NCBI GenBank assembly: GCA_964520055.1
Contig: CAZFME010000087.1
Coordinates: forward strand, 1 to 9,747
Direction: 5' to 3'
Length of the DNA: 9,747 bases
Source: DUNY01 sp964520055
Lineage (GTDB): Bacteria; Bacillota; Thermosediminibacteria; Thermosediminibacterales; Tepidanaerobacteraceae
The notes under the pieces are model-generated. The model did not search any database. It was not told the origin of the DNA and was given only the letters and a program-made list of their open reading frames with translations. This document shows positions 6,346 to 9,747 of this stretch, piece by piece. A program made the translations under genes and the position numbers. Positions within the stretch are counted from its first letter, which is position 1. Every line of letters starts with the position of its first letter.

Positions 6346-6394
6346 AAACGGAGAACCCTTTCATAAACAAAGGGAAAAACCTCCGTTTGTTTTA
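6346..6394 (+). terminator. Rho-independent terminator of the CooT-DUF3842 operon
   Basis: AAACGGAG (6346-6353) pairs with CTCCGTTT (6381-6388), and CCCTTT (6356-6361) pairs with AAAGGG (6369-6374) inside it. A TGTTTTA tract follows. It starts 31 bases after the DUF3842 stop. Confidence 0.85.
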
Positions 6395-6415
6395 AAACAA
6401 TTGGGCAGAAGACCA

Positions 6416-6444
6416 TTGACTTTGTATTGAACATAGTGTATAAT
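6416..6444 (+). promoter_or_regulatory. Sigma-A promoter of plsY
   Basis: TTGACT (6416-6421) and TATAAT (6439-6444) are separated by exactly 17 bp, close to the full vegetative consensus. Transcription would start near 6451, leaving a leader of about 43 bases. Confidence 0.85.
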
Positions 6445-6493
6445 ATTAAGTGAATTACAAATTGTTAAAAATCTTTCTGAAAGGTGAGTAGCC

Positions 6494-7087
6494 TTGCTAA
6501 AAACTATTGCATTTATAATTGCTAGTTATCTGGTGGGTTCCATTTCTTTTGCTTATTATATATGTAAGATTTTTTATTCCATAGATATCCGACAATACGG
6601 TAGTGGTAATCCCGGTTCTACCAATGTGCTCCGAGTACTTGGTAAAAAACCGGCCCTTATAGTTTTTACTGCAGATCTGCTTAAAGGCTTTACAATGGTT
6701 TCCCTTGGGAGACTCCTAGGTGGTGAGAGTCTGGCCCTGCTTTCGGCTATTGCGGTGGTTGTTGGACATGATTGGTCAGTCTTTCTCAATTTCAAGGGAG
6801 GAAAGGGCATTGCCACCAGTTTTGGAATTATTATAGGTATTTCTCCAAAAGTTGGATTGATACTATTCATAATAGGCATTTCAGTTATCTACATATCGCG
6901 CTATGTTTCATTGGGATCTATAAGTGCAGCTATTCTATTGCCGATAATTTTAACAGTGCTTAAATACCCATTAACACATATAATAACAGGATTGATTCTA
7001 GGTATCATTGCTGTCTACCGACACCGGGATAATATTGAGAGATTATTGGCAGGCAAAGAAAATAAACTAGGTCAAAAAGTAAGATAG
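6494..7087 (+). CDS. plsY: Acyl-phosphate:glycerol-3-phosphate acyltransferase
   Basis: An integral membrane enzyme that transfers an acyl group from acyl-phosphate to position 1 of glycerol-3-phosphate, the first step of phospholipid synthesis in most Gram-positive bacteria. At 197 residues it is full length, with about five membrane segments. The three PlsY signature regions are present: GSGNPGSTN (36-44), GHDWSVFLNFKGGKGIAT (91-108) and YRHRDNIERLLAGKEN (175-190). The second usually has Pro where Ser95 stands, a minor difference. The start is TTG 6494, five bases after AAGGTGAG (6481-6488). It has its own promoter but sits directly before the glycerol genes, which make and sense its substrate glycerol-3-phosphate. 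Confidence 0.95.
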   Translation: MLKTIAFIIASYLVGSISFAYYICKIFYSIDIRQYGSGNPGSTNVLRVLGKKPALIVFTADLLKGFTMVSLGRLLGGESLALLSAIAVVVGHDWSVFLNFKGGKGIATSFGIIIGISPKVGLILFIIGISVIYISRYVSLGSISAAILLPIILTVLKYPLTHIITGLILGIIAVYRHRDNIERLLAGKENKLGQKVR

Positions 7088-7097
7088 GGTGGAAGCC

Positions 7098-7157
7098 ATT
7101 GGTAAAAAATATCAACATTTTCAGAATATAAGATAAGAATTGATACTTTTTACCAAT
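7098..7157. promoter_or_regulatory. Long inverted repeat made of two TGRTA-N5-TAYCA dyads; candidate activator sites for glpP
   Basis: The arms ATTGGTAAAAAATATCA (7098-7114) and TGATACTTTTTACCAAT (7141-7157) match as inverted copies at 16 of 17 positions, around a 26-base spacer. Each arm is itself a dyad, TGGTA-N5-TATCA (7100-7114) and TGATA-N5-TACCA (7141-7155). Their centres are 41 bp apart, about four helical turns. The pair lies 40-99 bp upstream of the -24/-12 promoter, where sigma-54 enhancer-binding proteins usually bind. It could also fold in RNA as a hairpin 11 bases after the plsY stop, but no T run follows it. Confidence 0.55.
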
Positions 7158-7196
7158 CGAAAATCCTATAAATACTGAAATATCGCAATTGGGGTG

Positions 7197-7213
7197 CTGG
7201 CATAGTATTTGCA
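7197..7213 (+). promoter_or_regulatory. Sigma-54 (-24/-12) promoter of glpP
   Basis: CTGGCATAGTATTTGCA matches the consensus YTGGCACGRNNNTTGCW at every specified position except two (C to T and G to A in CACG). The invariant GG (7199-7200) and GC (7211-7212) have the required 10 bases between them. The start would be near 7224, giving a leader of about 60 bases to glpP. A weaker sigma-A alternative is TTGGGG (7189-7194) with AATAAT (7213-7218) at 18 bp. Confidence 0.6.
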
Positions 7214-7283
7214 ATAATATGTCGATACGGACATGATAATTCAATATTCTGAGGTATTACCGATGTAACGCAGAGGTGATGGT

Positions 7284-7892
7284 TTGCATGAAATAATGGA
7301 GGATCTGAAGAGGTTTCCGGTGATACCAGCCATAAGGGATATCAGCAGAATCGATGTAGCCGTATCGAAAAAATCCAGATGTATATTCTTACTAACGGGC
7401 AATATATTAAATATAAAGGATATAGTAAGACGTGTAAAAAGTGCTGACAGAAGAGTTTTTTTACATCTCGATCTACTTGAAGGCATAAGCAAGAATAGCA
7501 TGGGCATAAAATATATTGCTCAGGAGATTAAACCAGATGGTGTTATTACGACAAGAGCAAATCTCGTAAGCTGTGCAAAGGCTGAAGGGCTGTTCACCAT
7601 TCAAAGAATATTCGTTCTGGATAGCCTTGCAATTGATGTCGCTGAAAGATCTATAAAAAATGTAAGCCCTGATGCAATAGAAATATTACCGGCAGTTATA
7701 CCTAAAATAATCAAAAGAATGTGTCAAAGAGTTAGACATCCAATTATTGCCGGAGGGCTTATCGAGGAATTTCAACAAGTGAGAGAAGCCCTTAAGCAGG
7801 GTGCTTGGGCCATATCAGTCACAAAAGAAGAAATATGGAATATACCTTTTGGGGACTTGGAGATTTGGAGAAAGTCCTTCCTGGGTAAATAA
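7284..7892 (+). CDS. glpP: Glycerol-3-phosphate-responsive antiterminator GlpP
   Basis: An RNA-binding regulator that, with glycerol-3-phosphate bound, prevents premature termination in leaders of glycerol genes (known for glpD and glpFK of Bacillus subtilis). At 202 residues it is full length. Landmarks are FPVIPAIRDI (11-20), HLDLLEGISKNSMGIKYI (61-78), EIKPDGVITTRANLVSCAKAEG (81-102), IQRIFVLDSLA (106-116), IEILPAVIPKII (132-143) and PIIAGGLI (153-160); the last two are typical of its phosphate-binding TIM-barrel fold. The start is TTG 7284, right after AGAGGTGA (7272-7279). The in-frame ATG at 7296 is too far from that site. Upstream lies a -24/-12 promoter, and downstream are the presumed targets. 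Confidence 0.93.
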   Translation: MHEIMEDLKRFPVIPAIRDISRIDVAVSKKSRCIFLLTGNILNIKDIVRRVKSADRRVFLHLDLLEGISKNSMGIKYIAQEIKPDGVITTRANLVSCAKAEGLFTIQRIFVLDSLAIDVAERSIKNVSPDAIEILPAVIPKIIKRMCQRVRHPIIAGGLIEEFQQVREALKQGAWAISVTKEEIWNIPFGDLEIWRKSFLGK

Positions 7893-8046
7893 ATAACATA
7901 TTGTGTTGTTATTATTTGCCTTGGAAGGATTTTTAACTTGTCTAAAAAGGGGGTGTTTAAAAAAGCCGGATAAATTTTATTCTGCTGTCTGTTACAACTT
8001 TGGGTTTTAGGGTTTTAGGTCCAAAACAATTTGGAGGTGACATTTT

Positions 8047-8433
8047 GTGAAAAACATTGGATCAATCATTGGTTTTGCTATTGCTGGTATTTTTGTAATG
8101 TCAGTATGGGGTGCATTTGCGGAAGCATACGGTATTTTTGGAGGCTGGTTTGCCGGGCTAATCATTATTTCAATCATGTGGTTTATGAACCATTTTTTGG
8201 GACTTGTAGCTAATGAAGGTGCTTTTGTAGATATGGCAGCTGGCATTGGTATATGCGGTACTATGAGAGATGTATTTTTACATGGCCCACAGGCAGGGAT
8301 AGATTCATTGCCAACATTAGCTTTTGTTGCAATAGGGGCTGTCATTGCCGGTATAACAGCTGTTGCTGTGGAAAAGGTGTGGGCTGAAAGAGATGCCGCA
8401 GCTTCTGCAAAGAGTAAAGACATTTCCATGTAG
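8047..8433 (+). CDS. Putative glycerol transporter subunit (Lin0367/Lin0368 type), first paralogue
   Basis: A 128-residue membrane protein of the small family known from Listeria as Lin0367/Lin0368, proposed to import glycerol because it sits in glycerol operons. I know of no biochemical proof. Three hydrophobic segments are visible (about 4-24, 30-55 and 90-110), with a charged cytosolic-looking tail (KVWAERDAAASAKSKD). Conserved landmarks are WGA (21-23), GGW (32-34), W45, NH (48-49), GL (52-53), GA (58-59) and DMA (62-64). The next gene carries the same pattern, so the two are duplicates. GTG 8047 follows GGAGGTGA (8033-8040) by six bases. The 154 bases after glpP hold no clear promoter, so it may be read from upstream. 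Confidence 0.82.
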   Translation: MKNIGSIIGFAIAGIFVMSVWGAFAEAYGIFGGWFAGLIIISIMWFMNHFLGLVANEGAFVDMAAGIGICGTMRDVFLHGPQAGIDSLPTLAFVAIGAVIAGITAVAVEKVWAERDAAASAKSKDISM

Positions 8434-8467
8434 GTTTATTAAATATAAATAGGGGGAGGGTATATCA

Positions 8468-8806
8468 ATGACATTTCCAAAGATTATAGCGACTATGGCT
8501 GGTGGTTTTATATTTCCGTTTCTATGTAGACTTTGTTGGGGAGCTCTGGTAGATAAATTAGGTCCAATAGGTGGCTGGATTGCAGCAGGTTTTATAGTTG
8601 GCACAACATGGACACTCAATCACGGTGTGGGTCTGATTTATCAATCCGGAGCAGCCTGGATTGACATGGCTTGGGCAGCATTTATAGGCTTATTTGTAGC
8701 TTCAGCCATATCCGGGGATGATGTAGGTAAAGGTATAGGTATGATTATTAATGCAATTATTGGAGGAGTATTAGGCGGATTTATTCTCTATTGCCTTTAC
8801 GTCTGA
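8468..8806 (+). CDS. Putative glycerol transporter subunit (Lin0367/Lin0368 type), second paralogue
   Basis: A 112-residue membrane protein with about three hydrophobic segments (4-20, 33-56 and 88-112), likely the partner of the protein encoded just upstream in a heteromeric transporter. It shares WGA (24-26), GGW (35-37), W48, NH (51-52), GL (55-56), GA (61-62) and DMA (66-68). All are offset by three residues from the first paralogue up to GA, and by four at DMA. It lacks the charged C-terminal tail. ATG 8468 follows GGGGGAGGG (8452-8460) and is 34 bases past the previous stop, so the two form one transcription unit. The closeness to glpK supports a role in glycerol uptake, which remains an inference from context. 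Confidence 0.82.
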   Translation: MTFPKIIATMAGGFIFPFLCRLCWGALVDKLGPIGGWIAAGFIVGTTWTLNHGVGLIYQSGAAWIDMAWAAFIGLFVASAISGDDVGKGIGMIINAIIGGVLGGFILYCLYV

Positions 8807-8871
8807 TTGTCAGAAAAATATTAATATCCATACTGAATGCAAAATTATAAATCATAAATAACGAAATCAAG

Positions 8872-8908
8872 CCGCAAAAGTAAAAATAGGTGCGGTCTTG
8901 GCCGCACC
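8872..8908 (+). promoter_or_regulatory. glpK leader hairpin with competing fold; candidate GlpP-controlled attenuator
   Basis: GGTGCGG (8889-8895) and CCGCACC (8902-8908) form a GC-rich stem, extendable by a U-G pair to a CTTG loop. CCGCA (8872-8876) can pair with TGCGG (8891-8895) instead and would break that stem. This terminator/antiterminator geometry fits GlpP action. The T tract after the stem is weak (ACATTTAAAT), so it may just be the end of the transporter transcript. Confidence 0.4.
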
Positions 8909-8926
8909 CACATTTAAATATATAAA
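8899..8926 (+). promoter_or_regulatory. Weak possible sigma-A promoter of glpK
   Basis: TTGGCC (8899-8904, 4 of 6 matches) and TATAAA (8921-8926, 5 of 6) are 16 bp apart. The -10 lies inside the inverted repeat CATTTA-N6-TAAATG (8911-8928), which could be an operator. The -35 overlaps the leader hairpin, so this site and the attenuator reading are alternatives. Confidence 0.3.
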
Positions 8927-8960
8927 TGAAAATTATATAAAAACAAGGAGGTAATGTTTA

Positions 8961-9747
8961 GTGGCTAAGTACATTATGGCTTTAGACCAGGGGACTACCA
9001 GTTCAAGGGCGATTGTGTTTGATGAAAACGGATTAATTAAGGGTGTTACCAACCGAGAATTTACCCAGATTTATCCAAAACCCGGCTGGGTAGAACACGA
9101 TCCGATGGAAATTTGGGGAAGTCAGATAGGTGTAGCCAAGGAAGTCCTCTTAAAATGTGGGCTCACGGTTAACGATATTGCCGCTATCGGTATCACCAAC
9201 CAACGGGAAACCACTGTTGTATGGGATAAGAACACGGGTAAACCTGTTTATAATGCCATTGTGTGGCAGTGCCGCAGAACCGCTCCTATTTGTGATGACC
9301 TGAAAGCTCGCGGTCTTACTGAAAAGATCCGTGAGAAGACCGGATTGGTAGTAGATGCATATTTCTCCGGCACAAAAGTAAAGTGGATATTAGATAACGT
9401 TGAAGGTGCTAGAGAAAAAGCCGAAAAAGGCGAGTTGTTATTTGGTAATATTGATACATGGCTTATCTGGAATCTTACAGGCGGAAAGGCCCATGTTACC
9501 GACTACAGTAACGCCTCCAGAACAATGTTGTTTAATATCCATGAACTGGATTGGGATGATGAAATACTCAAAGAATTGAACATACCTAGAGCCATGCTTC
9601 CAGAAGCCATGCCGTCAAGTCATGTATATGGCCACACAACTACGGAAGTATTTGGCGGAGAAATCCCAATAGCCGGTGATGCCGGAGATCAGCAGGCTGC
9701 ACTGTTCGGCCAGGCTTGCTATGCTCCCGGTATGGCCAAGAACACCT
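8961..9747 (+). CDS. glpK: Glycerol kinase, 5' part (runs off the window)
   Basis: Phosphorylates glycerol with ATP to glycerol-3-phosphate in the cytosol, trapping it and producing the GlpP effector. The first 262 codons are present and intact, about half of the usual 500-residue FGGY-family kinase. Landmarks are the nucleotide-binding ALDQGTTSSRAIVFD (7-21), GWVEHDP (42-48), the glycerol contacts in TNQRET (Arg82, Glu83), W103 and Y134, NIDTWLIWNLTGG (163-175) and AGDQQAALFGQA (241-252, Asp243). At 223-237 it reads YGHTTTEVFGGEIPI, whereas Firmicute enzymes activated by HPr read YHFxG there. The phosphorylatable His is therefore missing. GTG 8961 follows AAGGAGGT (8945-8952); the ATG at 8954 is out of frame and stops at once. 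Confidence 0.96.
   Translation, partial: MAKYIMALDQGTTSSRAIVFDENGLIKGVTNREFTQIYPKPGWVEHDPMEIWGSQIGVAKEVLLKCGLTVNDIAAIGITNQRETTVVWDKNTGKPVYNAIVWQCRRTAPICDDLKARGLTEKIREKTGLVVDAYFSGTKVKWILDNVEGAREKAEKGELLFGNIDTWLIWNLTGGKAHVTDYSNASRTMLFNIHELDWDDEILKELNIPRAMLPEAMPSSHVYGHTTTEVFGGEIPIAGDAGDQQAALFGQACYAPGMAKNT

Noticed and set aside
5996..6370. 124-codon open frame on the - strand opposite DUF3842
   Set aside because: It is antisense to a well-supported gene with proper start coupling, and its far end lies in that gene's terminator. It is a shadow frame.
8002..8019. Telomere-like direct repeat GGGTTTTA x2 plus GG before the first transporter gene
   Set aside because: Just over two copies of an 8-base unit can arise by chance in AT-rich DNA. 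It overlaps a weak hairpin near the ribosome site but gives no clear regulatory signal.
8069..8085. Second -24/-12-like match (TTGG, then ATTGCT with correct spacing)
   Set aside because: It lies inside the start of a coding region and lacks the CACG part of the element. The match is limited to GG and TTGC, which is expected by chance.
1..9747. CRISPR arrays, tRNA or rRNA genes, prophage or integrase genes
   Set aside because: No regularly spaced repeats, cloverleaf-like sequence with TTCGA-type loops, or mobile-element genes were seen on either strand.

Overview
The window looks like chromosomal DNA from a low-GC, anaerobic, Gram-positive bacterium of the Clostridia, possibly a thermophilic Thermoanaerobacter/Tepidanaerobacter-like lineage. 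The reasons are AT-rich intergenic DNA, strong AGGAGG-type ribosome sites, GTG and TTG starts, an archaeal-type fructose-bisphosphate aldolase/phosphatase, a CooT-type nickel protein and a GlpP antiterminator. The genus is an inference. All convincing genes lie on the + strand.

Layout. (1) 99-1601: guaA, GMP synthase, interrupted by an 18-N assembly gap. Its ATP-pyrophosphatase half is canonical, but its glutaminase half has lost the nucleophilic Cys and several other pocket residues. (2) 1812-2455: a Phd/YefM-RelE toxin-antitoxin pair with its own promoter and a palindrome inside that promoter. (3) 2573-2824: a small DUF2007 protein, followed by a hairpin terminator in a patch that resembles an insertion-sequence footprint. 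(4) 3114-4202: class V FBP aldolase/phosphatase with a strong terminator. (5) 4458-5105: a stand-alone phosphoribosyltransferase, followed by REP/BIME-like palindromes. (6) 5461-6314: a three-gene operon of a Cys/His-containing small protein, a CooT-family nickel-binding protein and a DUF3842 protein, closed by a terminator. (7) 6494-7087: plsY behind a near-consensus sigma-A promoter. (8) 7098-9747: a glycerol region with glpP, two paralogous small membrane proteins of the putative Lin0367/Lin0368 glycerol transporter type, and glpK running off the end.

How the parts fit. The glycerol block would import glycerol, phosphorylate it to glycerol-3-phosphate (G3P), and sense G3P through GlpP. The neighbouring PlsY uses G3P for phospholipid synthesis. 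G3P oxidised to DHAP (enzyme not in the window) could feed the FBP aldolase/phosphatase and gluconeogenesis.

The most interesting signals are: the glutaminase-dead GuaA; a good -24/-12 sigma-54 promoter in front of glpP, with two matching TGRTA-N5-TAYCA dyads 41 bp apart upstream; a glycerol kinase without the HPr-phosphorylated His typical of Firmicutes; and the transporter pair, which arose by gene duplication.
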